The notes: a model not told the origin generated them from the sequence alone. Counted from the stretch's first letter, positions 29,962-39,235 are shown. The stretch: 64,000 bases of DNA from CADEDH01 sp963732695 (GCA_963732695.1 CAVTAP010000015.1:33160-97159), one strand, 5' to 3'. Program-made: numbers and translations.

Positions 29962-30759
29962 GTGTCCCCCGCCGTCACCGGTGACGCCCCCGGACACCAG
30001 ATCCGGGTCTGGGCGGTTGCGGCGGCCGTGCTGGCGGCGGTGGCCGTGCTGGCCTGGGTGGCGGTCGACGTCGCCCGCCCCGGGCCGCTCCTCCGGGCGG
30101 AGCAGACCGGTTCACCGTCGGTGGCCGCCGACCCGGCCCCGGATCCAAGCCTGGAACCGGAACCGGAGCCGGTGCCCGCCCCGGCCCCCGTCGATCTGTC
30201 GCCCCTGCGGGCCCTCCCGCCGGCCGGTGCCGGCGACGACGGCTCCGGGGCGTCGGCCGGGCCCGCCGGCCTCCGGATCCCCTCACTGGACGTCGACGAC
30301 GCGGCGGTGGTGCCGGTGGGCATCGACGCCGCCGGGGGGTTGGAGATACCGGGTGCCCACGAGGTGGGCTGGTACCGGTTCGGCGCCCGACCCGGGGCCG
30401 GCGCCGGATCGGTCGTGCTGGCCGCCCATGTGGCCTACGACGGCGAGGACGGCGTGTTCCGCCACCTGGGATCGCTGGAGCCGGGGGCCACGGTGGTGGT
30501 GGAGACGGCCGACGGCCGCCAGCTCGGCTACCGGGTGGACAGCGTGGCCGTCCACCCCAAGGCCGACCTGCCGATCGACGACCTGTTCACCCCCAACTCC
30601 CCGGAGCGCCTGGTGCTGATCACCTGCGGTGGCAGCTTCAACCCCCAGCTCCGCCACTACGACTCGAACATCGTGGTCATCGCCACCCCCACGCCCGCTC
30701 CCACCCCCGCCGATGGGGCGCCCGGCAGCCGTCAGGCCGGGATCACCTCGACGTCATAG
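29962..30759 (+). CDS. Class F sortase
   Basis: 265 residues. One N-terminal membrane helix (VWAVAAAVLAAVAVLAWVAV), a Pro/Glu-rich spacer (SLEPEPEPVPAPAP), then the sortase domain from about 110 (GLRIPSLDVDDAAVVPVGID). Catalytic residues: His in VVLAAHVAYDG, Cys in LVLITCGGSFN, Arg in LRHYDSNIVV. Transpeptidase that would attach surface proteins to the cell wall, with the upstream DUF4397 protein as likely client. GTG start 26 bases after that gene. Its last 28 bases overlap, tail to tail, a PIN-domain remnant. Confidence 0.85.
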   Translation: MSPAVTGDAPGHQIRVWAVAAAVLAAVAVLAWVAVDVARPGPLLRAEQTGSPSVAADPAPDPSLEPEPEPVPAPAPVDLSPLRALPPAGAGDDGSGASAGPAGLRIPSLDVDDAAVVPVGIDAAGGLEIPGAHEVGWYRFGARPGAGAGSVVLAAHVAYDGEDGVFRHLGSLEPGATVVVETADGRQLGYRVDSVAVHPKADLPIDDLFTPNSPERLVLITCGGSFNPQLRHYDSNIVVIATPTPAPTPADGAPGSRQAGITSTS

Positions 30760-31079
30760 GCGGTGATCTGACGATCGGCGGTCACGAGCGGGATTCCCGA
30801 CAGCTGGCTCTGGGCGACGAGCAGTCGGTCGAAGGGATCCCGATGGTGCGGCGGCAATCCACCGGCGGCCAGGGTGTGGCTGATCTCGATCGGGAGCGGA
30901 TCCACCCCCGACCGGGACATCCGATCAGGGACGTAGACGGAGGGCTCGGCCGGCAGCAACAGCTTGCCCAGCTGATACTTGACAGCGATCTCCCATGCGC
31001 TGGCGGGTGACAAGAGTAGCCCGTCGGCGCGGCCCATCAGATCCAGGAGCGTGCTGTCGATCCGGTCGGGTTCGCTCAC
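30732..31079 (-). pseudogene. PIN-domain (VapC-type) toxin remnant, N-terminus missing
   Basis: 115 residues matching the PIN RNase fold from the second helix on: SPASAWEIAVKYQLGK (acidic Glu), HRDPFDRLLVAQS (Asp) and IPLVTADRQITAYDVEVI (Asp). The first strand, LLLDTHxLLW, with the first metal-binding Asp, is absent: in frame upstream there are only ten codons before the TAA that ends the YCII gene. No antitoxin gene is adjacent. Without the first Asp the protein should not be an active nuclease, so it is read as a truncated toxin gene. Confidence 0.7.
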
Positions 31080-31106
31080 GAGGGGGACGGGGAGGTGACG
31101 GGCGGC

Positions 31107-31457
31107 TTAGTCGCTCTGGAAGGGGCGGACCTCCACCGGGCCCTCGCAGGCGACGGCGGCCCGGCGGGCCAGGTCGAGCGCGGCCTCCCGGTCGGGCAGC
31201 TCGACCACCCAGAAACCGCCGATCTGCTCCTTGGTCTCGGCGTAGGGCCCGTCGGTGAGCGTCACGTCACCGGTTACGGGGCGGGCCACGGCGGCCGAGG
31301 AGGCCGGCATCAGGCCTCCACCGAACACCCACGCCCCCGAGGACATGAGCTCCTCGTTCAGGGCGCCGACCTGGCCCACCACTCGCTGGGCCTCCTCGGT
31401 GGAGAAGTCGACCACATAGTCTTCGTCGTGCCAGACGGACAGCAGGAACTGGGGCAT
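31107..31457 (-). CDS. YCII-related (DGPF/DGPY) domain protein
   Basis: 116 residues. The family signature is TLTDGPYAETKEQIGGFWVV, with the YCII core MPQFLLSVWHDED at the start. Such proteins are small dimers resembling dehydrochlorinase subunits, and are often found beside ECF sigma factors; here no sigma factor is adjacent. GAGGA precedes the ATG. Its TAA is followed, in the same frame, by the PIN-domain remnant. Confidence 0.83.
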   Translation of the reverse strand: MPQFLLSVWHDEDYVVDFSTEEAQRVVGQVGALNEELMSSGAWVFGGGLMPASSAAVARPVTGDVTLTDGPYAETKEQIGGFWVVELPDREAALDLARRAAVACEGPVEVRPFQSD

Positions 31458-31667
31458 CTCGGAGTCCTCCTCGTTGAGATCAATCGGCGCGTTGCGTGCG
31501 TCGCGTCGGTTGTACCCGGCGGCAGTGACATCACGAACGGGATCGACGGAATCGACAGCCGGAACACGAGTTCTTTTTCCTGATTTCGGCTGTCGATGGC
31601 GGCGGGGTCGTTCGTGGCTTGGGCAGAGGATCGCAACCGGCGGTCCCGGACCCGACAGGAACCGACG

Positions 31668-32123
31668 ATGACCACCACCACCTTCCCCACCACCACCTTC
31701 CCCACGGCCACCGCCAGCATCGAGACCGCCGCCCCGGGCGTCGCCTCCGGCACCCGGACCCGGCTGTGGACGGCGGGGCTCGCCGCCGGCCTGGTGGCGG
31801 CGGCCGCCACCACGGCCACCGCGGTGGCGGCCCACGCCGCCGGGGTGCCGCTCACCATCCAGGGCGAGGCCATTCCCACGCCGGGCTACGCCCAGCTGAC
31901 CCTGGTGGGCGCCGTGCTCGGGATCCTGCTGGCCCGCCTGGCCCGGCGCTTCGCCCATCCCCGCTCGATGTTCGTGCGCATCACGGTGGCCCTCACCGCC
32001 CTGTCGGTGGTGCCCGACATCCTGGTCGACGCCACGGTGGCGTCCCGGCTGGTGCTGGCCGTCACCCACGTGGTGGCCGCCGCCATCATCGTGCCCGCCC
32101 TGGCCCGCCGGCTGGCCCGGTGA
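31668..32123 (+). CDS. DUF6069-like four-helix membrane protein
   Basis: 151 residues with four hydrophobic segments: AGLAAGLVAAAATTATAVAA, YAQLTLVGAVLGILLARLA, ITVALTALSVVPDILVD and LVLAVTHVVAAAIIVPALA. The preceding N-terminal 25 residues are Thr/Pro-rich. The helix order and the DILVDATVASRLVL segment match the uncharacterised DUF6069 group. ATG 31668 follows AGGAACC. Divergent from the YCII gene across a 210-bp region. Confidence 0.7.
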   Translation: MTTTTFPTTTFPTATASIETAAPGVASGTRTRLWTAGLAAGLVAAAATTATAVAAHAAGVPLTIQGEAIPTPGYAQLTLVGAVLGILLARLARRFAHPRSMFVRITVALTALSVVPDILVDATVASRLVLAVTHVVAAAIIVPALARRLAR

Positions 32124-32240
32124 CGGGCGGCCCGGCGGCCGGCCCGCCCCCGGTTCCCGGTGCCGGGGGTGCCACCGGCGGCGCCGGGCGCACCGGGAAC
32201 CGGATTCCCGGCCGTGGGCGACGGGTACGGTAGGCGGCAC

Positions 32241-33215
32241 ATGAGCGACCAACGAAGTTCCGCCCCGGATGCGGCCCCGAACCGAACCTGGTTCCCCGAC
32301 AGTGACGCCCTCCGGGGGCGGGTGGCGGTGGTGGCCGGAGCCACCCGGGGGGCCGGGCGGGGGATCGCCGCCGCCCTGGGCGAAGCCGGGGCCACCGTGA
32401 TCTGCACCGGTCGCTCCAGCTCCTCCGGGTCACCGTCGATCCGGTCCGACTACACCGACCGCCCCGAGACGATCGAGGAGACGGCCGACCTGGTGAACGG
32501 CCTGGGCGGCACCGGCGTCGCGGTGCAGGTCGACCACCTCGACCCGACGCAGGTGGCGGCCCTGGCCGACCGGCTGCGGGCCGATCACGGCCGGATCGAC
32601 GTGCTGGTCAACGACATCTGGGGGGCCGAGATGCTGAAAGGTCCGCCGTCGGCCTGGAACCGCCCGATCTGGGACCATGACATCGACGAGGGCCTGCGGA
32701 TCCTCCGCCTCGCCGTCGACACCCACCTCATCACGGCCCACCACCTGCTGCCCCTGCTGATCGAGCGGCCGGGTGGCCTGCTGGTGGAGGTCACCGACGG
32801 CACGGCGGCCTACAACGCCGGCAACTACCGCATCTCGGTGTTCTACGACCTGGCCAAGGTGGCCGTGAACCGGCTGGCCTTCTCGTTGGGCCACGAGCTG
32901 GCGCCCCATGGGGCGGCGGCGGTGTCGGTGACGCCGGGCTGGCTGCGGTCGGAGATGATGCTCGGCGCCTTCGGCGTGACCGAGGCCAACTGGCGCCAGG
33001 CCCTGGCCGGCGCGCCCGGCCACCCGCCGGCCCCGCCCGGGTTCGAAGGTTCCGAATCCCCCCGGTTCGTGGGCCGGGGCGTGGCCTGCCTGGCCGGCGA
33101 CCCCGACCGGGCCCGGTGGAACCAGAGTTCGGCCACCGCCGCCGACCTGGCCCGGACGTACGGCTTCAGCGACCTCGACGGCACCCGCCCCGACGCCTGG
33201 TCCCGCCAGGGCTGA
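32241..33215 (+). CDS. Short-chain dehydrogenase/reductase
   Basis: 324 residues. Rossmann glycine motif AGATRGAGRGIAAALG, cofactor-selecting CTGRSSSSGS (Arg after strand 2 suggests NADPH), strand-4 motif DVLVNDIWG, and the catalytic Tyr/Lys in VFYDLAKVAVNRL. The active-site Ser position is VEVTDGTAAYN, so Ser is replaced by Thr or Asp. C-terminal extension FEGSESPRFVGRGVACLAGD is common in plant-like SDRs of this type. Substrate unknown. Confidence 0.85.
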   Translation: MSDQRSSAPDAAPNRTWFPDSDALRGRVAVVAGATRGAGRGIAAALGEAGATVICTGRSSSSGSPSIRSDYTDRPETIEETADLVNGLGGTGVAVQVDHLDPTQVAALADRLRADHGRIDVLVNDIWGAEMLKGPPSAWNRPIWDHDIDEGLRILRLAVDTHLITAHHLLPLLIERPGGLLVEVTDGTAAYNAGNYRISVFYDLAKVAVNRLAFSLGHELAPHGAAAVSVTPGWLRSEMMLGAFGVTEANWRQALAGAPGHPPAPPGFEGSESPRFVGRGVACLAGDPDRARWNQSSATAADLARTYGFSDLDGTRPDAWSRQG

Positions 33216-33239
33216 GCCCGGAGCAACGTGAGCTGGGGG

Positions 33240-34343
33240 TCAGCTCCCGCCAGCCGAGGTCACCCGGTCCCAGGCTTCGATGTAGAGCTGCTCGTCGTCG
33301 CCCAGGTCCCGCAGTGAGGTGAGGCGGCCAGCGTCGGCTTCCGGCGGGAAGGCGGCGCGGTCGGCCAGCAGCTCGGCGGGCACGAACTCGCGGGCAGCGG
33401 CGTTGCCGGTGTCGGCCTGCACGGCAGCGGCGTTGGCCGCCGACACCTTGGGCCCGAGGTAGTAGGCCACGAACCGGCTGGCCAGCCCCGGGTTGGGGGC
33501 ATCGTCGGGTACGCACAGGAGGTCCACCCAGCGGGTGCCACCCTGGGGCGGGATGACGAAGGCCAGGTCGGGGTTGATCCGGCGGGCCTGCAACAGGTCG
33601 GTGGAGAACGCCTGGGCCGCTACCAGCTCGCCTGCGGCCAGGCGGCTCAGGTACGTGGCGGCGTCGAGCTCGGCGTTGGCCAGCATGGACGCCAGCGTCT
33701 CCTCGGCCGTCGCCAGCTCGGCCGGGTCCGTGGTGTTGGGATCGCCGCCACTGGCGTAGAGGGCGGCGGCGAATGCCTCCCGGCGCTCGTTCAGCAGCGT
33801 CATGCGACCGGCCTGCTCGCCCGACAGGAACACGGTCCAGTCGGGGGGCTCGGAGAACACCGTGGCGTCGTAGCCGATACCGGTGGCTCCGGTGGCCCAC
33901 GGCACCCCGAAGCGGTTGCCGGGATCGGCGTCGAGCTGGCGCATGGAGGGATCGAGGTTGCCCAGCAGCTCCTCGGTGACCACCCCGGTGTCGAGGGGGC
34001 GCAGCCGTCCCTGGTCCCGGAGACGACGGAAGAGGTTGTCGGACGGAACGATCAGGTCGACGGTGGTGGCGTCCCGGCCCCGCCGGCGGCTGACCCCGGC
34101 CAGGGCCAGCTGATCGGCCAGGGCGTCGTTCGAGTCGTACGTGTTGTAGGTGACCGTCACACCGGCCTGAGCCTCGAAGTCGGCGACCAGGTTGGGGTCG
34201 ATGTAGTCCTGCCAGTTGAGAATCCGCAGCCGCTGGTCGCTGGCCTGGCCGCAGGCGGCGATGAGGGGTGAGGCGGCCAGGGCCAGGGCCGACGTCGCCC
34301 CCAGGCGGAGCGCGTCACGCCGGCTGATCGGGCGCAGGACCAT
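33240..34343 (-). CDS. PotD-like periplasmic substrate-binding lipoprotein
   Basis: 367 residues. Twin-arginine-like signal SRRDALRLGATSALALAA, ending in a lipobox (LIAACGQ), so it is exported and lipid-anchored. Mature start LRILNWQDYIDPNLVADFEAQ is the hallmark of spermidine/putrescine-binding PotD; GNRFGVPWATGATGIGYDA and NPDLAFVIPPQGGTRWVDLL also match. No ABC permease or ATPase is near. Instead it is the third gene of a unit with an APC permease and a UspA protein, its ATG overlapping the UspA TGA. Confidence 0.87.
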   Translation of the reverse strand: MVLRPISRRDALRLGATSALALAASPLIAACGQASDQRLRILNWQDYIDPNLVADFEAQAGVTVTYNTYDSNDALADQLALAGVSRRRGRDATTVDLIVPSDNLFRRLRDQGRLRPLDTGVVTEELLGNLDPSMRQLDADPGNRFGVPWATGATGIGYDATVFSEPPDWTVFLSGEQAGRMTLLNERREAFAAALYASGGDPNTTDPAELATAEETLASMLANAELDAATYLSRLAAGELVAAQAFSTDLLQARRINPDLAFVIPPQGGTRWVDLLCVPDDAPNPGLASRFVAYYLGPKVSAANAAAVQADTGNAAAREFVPAELLADRAAFPPEADAGRLTSLRDLGDDEQLYIEAWDRVTSAGGS

Positions 34344-34858
34344 CACGCCACCACCAGGACCGGCACCGCCGAATGCTGGACCACCTTCTCGGCCACCCCG
34401 CCCAGCAGCAGGTCCCGGAATCGGCTGAGGGCCGAGGCCACACCCCGCAGCTCGGCCGTGAGCCCCTGACGGCCCATCACGATGAGGTCGCACCGCTCGT
34501 CGTCGGCGGCGTCGAGCACGGCCCGGGCCGCCTCGCCCCGCACCACGAGGCCCCGGGCCTCGATCCCGTCGGCCACCAGCAGCTGGACCGATTCGGTGGC
34601 CAACAGCTTGGCCTCGGTCTCCAGCTCGTCGCGCAGCGTCTCCACGTACGCCGCCCCCCGGCCCCGCATGGTGAGCGGCTGCTCGTAGGCCACGACCACC
34701 ACCAACTCGGCGGTGCCCGCCGCCCGGGCCACCAACCGGGCGTAGGCCAGGGCCCGCTCGGCGTTGTGGGAGCCGTCGAACGGCACCAGGATCCGCTGGG
34801 GTGCGGCCACCGGCGGCAGGGCGACCGGAGCATCCCAATCGTCGGGGCGGTCTCTCAT
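34343..34858 (-). CDS. Universal stress protein (UspA family)
   Basis: 171 residues. PQRILVPFDGSHNAERALAY at the N-terminus and CDLIVMGRQGL, then LLLGGVAEKVVQHSAVPVLV at the C-terminus, are the Usp nucleotide-binding elements; the G-x2-G and G-x-V parts are separated by a longer loop than usual. Probably binds ATP or AMP and regulates the transporter it is coupled to, as in other permease-Usp pairs (inference). Confidence 0.85.
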   Translation of the reverse strand: MRDRPDDWDAPVALPPVAAPQRILVPFDGSHNAERALAYARLVARAAGTAELVVVVAYEQPLTMRGRGAAYVETLRDELETEAKLLATESVQLLVADGIEARGLVVRGEAARAVLDAADDERCDLIVMGRQGLTAELRGVASALSRFRDLLLGGVAEKVVQHSAVPVLVVA

Positions 34859-34885
34859 CGTCGGCGGCTCCTCATCCCAGGCTCC

Positions 34886-36283
34886 TCATCCGATCAGCTC
34901 TCCGGTCTCGAGGTCCACCCGCTGGTCGACCCCCCGACGCAGCTTGCCGGGGCGCAGCACCAGATAGGCGACGGGCCCGGTGGCCAGGGCGACGGCGGCC
35001 CAGCCCAACCCCTGTATCGGGCCCACGTCGAGCACCTGGTAGTAGACGGCGATGGCGGTGACGGCGAACGGGAGCACGGTGATCAGCACGGCACCGGCCC
35101 AGCCCCCCGGCACCCGGAACGGGCGGTTGGCCTCGGGGTGGCGCCGGCGCAGGGCCAGCAGGGCCACGAACTCCAGCATCAGGGCGCAGGCGTAGACGGT
35201 GACGTCGATGGCCACCAGGGCCTGGAACGGGCCAGCGGCGGCCAGCGAGCAGATCACGCCGGCCACCACGATCGTGGTCACCGGCGCCCCCCGGGCCGAG
35301 ACCCGGGTGAGCGAGGAAGGCAGCCAGCCGTCGGTGGCCAGGGCGAACGGGATCCGGGAGTAGGACAGCATCCAGGCCGAGAACAGCCCGATGGCCGAGA
35401 CCAGCGCCGCGATCGACAGCACCACCCCGAGCCATTTGCCCACCACGGCCTCGGCCACCAGGTTGTAGGCGCCGGCCGTCCACTCCACCTCGTCGGGCCC
35501 GACCACGGCCAGCGAGACGAGCGTGGGCAGGAGGTAGATGCCGGTGATGAGGGGGATCGTGATGGCCAGGGCCCGGGGGTAGTCCCGGCGGGGATTGCGG
35601 ATCTCGCCGGCCACGGTGGACAGGCCGTCCCAGCCCATGTAGTTCCACATGATCACGAACAGGCCGGAGCCGAAGGCGGTGCCGAACCCCGTGCCCTCGA
35701 ACACGAAGGGCTGGAACGGGTTGCGGTCCATCTTGAACAGGCCCACCACGAACAGCACGACGAACGGGGCCAGCACGATCACCAGGAACAGCTTGGACGA
35801 CGAGCCCACCACGTCGGAGCCCCGCATGTTGAGCAGGGCGAGCGACCAGATGAAGAACAGGCACACCAGCCACCGCACCCAGCCGTTCTCCTGGAGGATG
35901 GGGAAGAAGTAGGAGGCGAAGTCGACGAACAGCACGGGGTAGATGGCGAGGTCGACCCAGGACACCACCCAGCTCCACCAGCCCTCCTGGAAGCCCCAGA
36001 ACGGGCCGAGCCCCTTCTTGACCCACTGGTAGTAGCCGCCCTGAACCGGCATCATCGTGCTCAGCTCGGCCACCATGAGGGAGGTGGGGAGGCTCCACAC
36101 CAGGGGGGTGACGAGGATGAGGAGGATGCCCATCCCGGCGCCGGCCTCGCCGATCGTGTCCTCCAGGCCGTAGGGGCCACCCGACACGGAGAAGAAGATC
36201 AGGCCGATGATGGCGGCCAGGCCGAGCTTGCGATCGACGACGCGTACCTGGACCCGAGCTTCGGGCTCCGCCGCCAACGACAT
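34886..36283 (-). CDS. APC-superfamily amino acid/polyamine permease
   Basis: 465 residues with 12 hydrophobic segments. Family features: IIGLIFFSVSGGPYGLEDTI with the broken helix 1 GGPYG, the conserved LSTMMPVQGGYYQWVKKGLG after helix 2, and GWDGLSTVAGEIRNPRRDYP in the helix 6 region. Closely resembles the polyamine-uptake (PUT/LAT) branch. First gene of the permease-UspA-PotD unit; 27 bases separate it from UspA. Confidence 0.87.
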   Translation of the reverse strand: MSLAAEPEARVQVRVVDRKLGLAAIIGLIFFSVSGGPYGLEDTIGEAGAGMGILLILVTPLVWSLPTSLMVAELSTMMPVQGGYYQWVKKGLGPFWGFQEGWWSWVVSWVDLAIYPVLFVDFASYFFPILQENGWVRWLVCLFFIWSLALLNMRGSDVVGSSSKLFLVIVLAPFVVLFVVGLFKMDRNPFQPFVFEGTGFGTAFGSGLFVIMWNYMGWDGLSTVAGEIRNPRRDYPRALAITIPLITGIYLLPTLVSLAVVGPDEVEWTAGAYNLVAEAVVGKWLGVVLSIAALVSAIGLFSAWMLSYSRIPFALATDGWLPSSLTRVSARGAPVTTIVVAGVICSLAAAGPFQALVAIDVTVYACALMLEFVALLALRRRHPEANRPFRVPGGWAGAVLITVLPFAVTAIAVYYQVLDVGPIQGLGWAAVALATGPVAYLVLRPGKLRRGVDQRVDLETGELIG

Positions 36284-36392
36284 GGTTCCCTCGCGATCCG
36301 ACCCCGTCCCACCGGTGTGACCGGGCCGAATCTAGTACAGAGGACGAGGCGCGATGTTTCTGGTCGATGACATCTACCACCCGCCGGGGGCC

Positions 36393-37599
36393 TCAGCGGA
36401 CGGTGGCGGTGGCTTCCTCGGCCCAGGTCGAGGGCCTCGAGGTAGAGGTCGGAGATCCGGTGGCCGCTGATGCTGCGGAAGCCGGCACCCTCGGGGGCGC
36501 CCTGCTCCAGCTGCTCGGCGCATTCGATGGCCTCGCCCCACACGCCGGCGTGGTCGGTGAGGGCGCTGCGGATGTCCTCGGTGAACGGGAGGCTCTCCAG
36601 CAGCTCGTCCATGGGGCGGGCCAGGATGGCGTCCATCAGGGAGAACAGGCCCACGGTGAAAGCGGTCTCCTTGCCGGTGACACCGGCCTCCTGGGCCAGC
36701 TGCTCGCACAGGCGGGCCCGGACCAGGGCGTTCTTGATCAGCTCGGGGATGGTGGCCTCGAGGCTGGCCACGGCCAGCAGCATCACCCAGTTGCGGATGA
36801 TCGTGCGGCCCACCAGCACCACGGCCTGGTGGATCGAGTCGACCCGGCGCGACAGGCCGCTCAGGGGGGAGTTGACGAAACGGAGGACCCGGAGGCTGAG
36901 CGAGGGGTCGATGGTGATCAGCTGCTCCAGCTCGGCCGTCTCCATGTCGGGGTCGCTCATGCGGCTGACGAGCTGGAGGATGGCGAGCTTGTTGGTGGGG
37001 AGCCGGGAGCCGGTGATGATCTCGGGACGGGCCAGGAACCAGCCCTGGAAGCAGTCGATGCCGAGCTCGGCCAGCTCGTTGCGCTGCTCCATCGTCTCCA
37101 CCCGCTTGGCGATCAGGGTGAGGGGGCGGTTGTGGCGGCGCAGGGTGGCCACCTCGGCCGCCATCGTGTCGTGGTCGAGGTCGAGGGCGTCCAGCTTCAC
37201 CACGTCGGCCCACGGCAGGAGGGTGGCCAGCGACAGGTCACTGCGGTAGCCGTTGAGGGCGATCGAGTGGCCCTCGTCCCGCAGACGTTGCAGCGTGGCG
37301 GTGACGGGGCCCGCCGGGATCGGGTCGGAGATCTGGAGCATGACCCGTTCGGGGGAGAATCCGGTGAGTTCGGGGGACAGCAGGAAGTCGTCCGACACGT
37401 GGACGAGGGCCCGGTGGCGGCCCACCACCCTCTCCAGGCCGATGTCGACGAAGGCGTTCATCACCACCCGGGAGGTGGCGACGGTGCGGTCGACGTCACC
37501 GATGGCGTTGTCCAGGCTGTGGCGGTAGAGGAGCTCGTAGGCCCACACCTGGTTGCGTCGGTCGAGGATCGGTTGGCGTCCGACGAAGCACTCGGTCAT
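36393..37599 (-). CDS. EAL-HDOD protein (YuxH/CdgJ type), C-terminal frame break
   Basis: About 401 residues after repair. N-terminal degenerate EAL domain (CFVGRQPILDRRNQVWAYEL, then WADVVKLDALDLDH) without the ExLxR catalytic set, followed by an HDOD domain from about 200 (LPTNKLAILQLVSRMSDPD, SLSLRVLRFVNSPLSGL). Such proteins are c-di-GMP-network or motility regulators (CdgJ controls motility in Vibrio) and do not hydrolyse c-di-GMP. One extra G in CTGGGCCGAGG near 36425 sends the frame into the permease gene; removing it gives ALDLAEEATATVR and a stop at 36393. Length 1207 nt agrees. Confidence 0.82.
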
Positions 37600-37700
37600 A
37601 AGAGGTCACCCCTTCGTTCGGGTCGGCGGCGTAGCCGGTCCTGTCGGCAGGGTGGAGACCGTCTTGAGTTGAACTGGTTCCGGGCGCCTCAGCTGTATCT

Positions 37701-37723
37701 CAGGAGCCCGCTCGGTGCTCCTG
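37701..37723. promoter_or_regulatory. Inverted repeat in the EAL-HDOD / DUF1353 divergent region
   Basis: CAGGAGC (37701-37707) pairs with GCTCCTG (37717-37723) around 9 nt. It lies between two divergent starts, so an operator is more plausible than a terminator. Confidence 0.3.
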
Positions 37724-37775
37724 GTGTCGACGGTTCGGCCGGCCCATGATGGCGACGGGCCGAGGGAGGCACACG

Positions 37776-38591
37776 ATGGACGATCAGCAGCACGACTGGC
37801 ACCCCTGGGGGGTCTGTCCCCGCGGTGGGTTCGAGGTGTTCGGGCCCGATTTCCGGGGCCGGGTTCCGCTGAACCAGTACGACGCCCGCCACTTCTACGT
37901 GGGTGCCCGCTTCCGGTTCGCCAACGACGCGGTGAAGGAGCGGGTGGTCGGGCACCTGGGCAAGATCGGCGTGTTCGACGACGACGGGCAACGGGCCGAG
38001 GCCTTCGACCGCGCCGCCGAGTACCGCCTGCCCGACGACGGCTCCGACGGGGACGGAACCGACCTGGCCTCGATCCCCCGGCCCCTGCGCTGGCTCATCG
38101 ATTCCTACGGCATGCACACGCTGGCCGCCGTCCTCCACGATCAGCTGATCGTCAGGGAGCGGGACAACGGAGCGCTCAGGAGCGACGTGGTGGCCGATCG
38201 GTTCTTCCGGGAGATGCTGCACGCCTGCGGTGTGCCGCTCTTCCTGCGGTGGACGGCCTGGTCGGCGGTGGCGTTGCGCACCCGGTGGGCGGCCGGTGGC
38301 TGGAAGAAGATCAAGGTGGTGCTGTGGGGGGCGGCCAGCGTGGCCGGCATCGGCGGCACGGCGGCCATCGCGGCGCTGGGCCACCCGGTGTGGGCCGTGC
38401 TCTACGGAGCGGCCCTGCTCGGTGTGGCCGGCGCCCTGTGGGGCCGGCAGTGGGGGGCGGCGATCTTCGCCGCCGTCGCCCTGCCCTGGGTGATCCCCGC
38501 CCTGCTCGTCGTGCTCGGAGCGATCGGGGTGTTGTGGGCCCTCGACGTTGTCGGTCGGCGGTTCGACAAACCCCTGGCGTCCGCGTCGTGA
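37776..38591 (+). CDS. DUF1353 protein with C-terminal membrane helices
   Basis: 271 residues. The DUF1353 core spans about 35-170: EYRLPDDGSDGDGTDLASIP, LRWLIDSYGMHTLAAVLHDQ, and VVADRFFREMLHACGVP. The pattern of Asp and paired His (AVLHD) suggests a metal or catalytic site, but the biochemical role is unknown; many homologues are in phages. Unlike phage forms, this one adds about 90 residues with three or four membrane helices. GGGAGG precedes the ATG. Confidence 0.8.
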   Translation: MDDQQHDWHPWGVCPRGGFEVFGPDFRGRVPLNQYDARHFYVGARFRFANDAVKERVVGHLGKIGVFDDDGQRAEAFDRAAEYRLPDDGSDGDGTDLASIPRPLRWLIDSYGMHTLAAVLHDQLIVRERDNGALRSDVVADRFFREMLHACGVPLFLRWTAWSAVALRTRWAAGGWKKIKVVLWGAASVAGIGGTAAIAALGHPVWAVLYGAALLGVAGALWGRQWGAAIFAAVALPWVIPALLVVLGAIGVLWALDVVGRRFDKPLASAS

Positions 38592-38616
38592 GTCGATCCG
38601 AAGCGGGCCCCGGCGG

Positions 38617-39126
38617 CTACCAGGAGGCGGCCGTGGCCCGGGTGAGGGCCGAGTCTCCGGTGCAGGTGGCCGTCGTCGAGCGGCCGTAGAGCGTCGAGTT
38701 GTTCTCGCGGAGACGGATGTAGAAGCACTCGCCGCTGTCCGACTTGGCGGCGGCGCCCCACTCCGTGCCGGTGGCGTTGGCTCCGGCGCTCGCCGTCCGC
38801 GGGGTGGCCGAGGCCACGTTGCCCGCAACCCAGGTGAGGCCGGGCTCGGCCGTACGGACCCGGGCCAGGGTCACCTGAGCGAAGTCGGCGTAGTCGGCGT
38901 ACACGACCATGGCCGCGCTCTGGGCGATCCGGTCGCTCGACTGGGCCGCCCGGTCCTGGGCCCGGGAGCGGGCCCCCAGGAAGGTCGGGATGCCGATGGC
39001 GAGCAGGATGCCGATGATCATCACGACCACCATGACCTCGAGCAGGGTGAACCCCGCCTCGCTCTCGGAGGCTGCGCTGTTGTCGGTCGCCGGTCCGGCG
39101 GTGGTCGTTGTGAGCTCGGTGGTCAC
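38617..39126 (-). CDS. Type IV pilin (PilA-like prepilin)
   Basis: 169 residues. Prepilin cleavage site SEAG/FTLLEVMVVVMIIGIL with Glu5 in place, and the hydrophobic N-terminal helix continuing LLAIGIPTFLGARSRAQD. The globular part contains two cysteines (GECFYIRL and TATCTGD) typical of a C-terminal disulfide loop. The leader is long (about 30 residues). GTG 39126 follows GAGGAG. Likely the major pilin, as it precedes no other pilin on this strand and sits downstream of pilT-pilC. Confidence 0.87.
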   Translation of the reverse strand: MTTELTTTTAGPATDNSAASESEAGFTLLEVMVVVMIIGILLAIGIPTFLGARSRAQDRAAQSSDRIAQSAAMVVYADYADFAQVTLARVRTAEPGLTWVAGNVASATPRTASAGANATGTEWGAAAKSDSGECFYIRLRENNSTLYGRSTTATCTGDSALTRATAASW

Positions 39127-39235
39127 GTCGGGTCTCCTCGGTCGAGCGCGAGCTGCGTCAGCTGGGCCTGCCCGATCCATCGGACGAAGGAAAGCAACAC
39201 TGAAGTCCAGTGCCGGTGTTCGGGGGCCCGGGCGG

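Noticed and set aside
33040..33065. GGTTCGAA-like sequence resembling a tRNA T-arm
   Set aside because: It lies inside the reductase gene and no matching acceptor or anticodon arm was found.
36199..36392. C-terminal extension of the EAL-HDOD protein into the permease gene
   Set aside because: Arises from an extra G; the corrected frame stops at 36393, and the extension is Arg/Pro shadow sequence.
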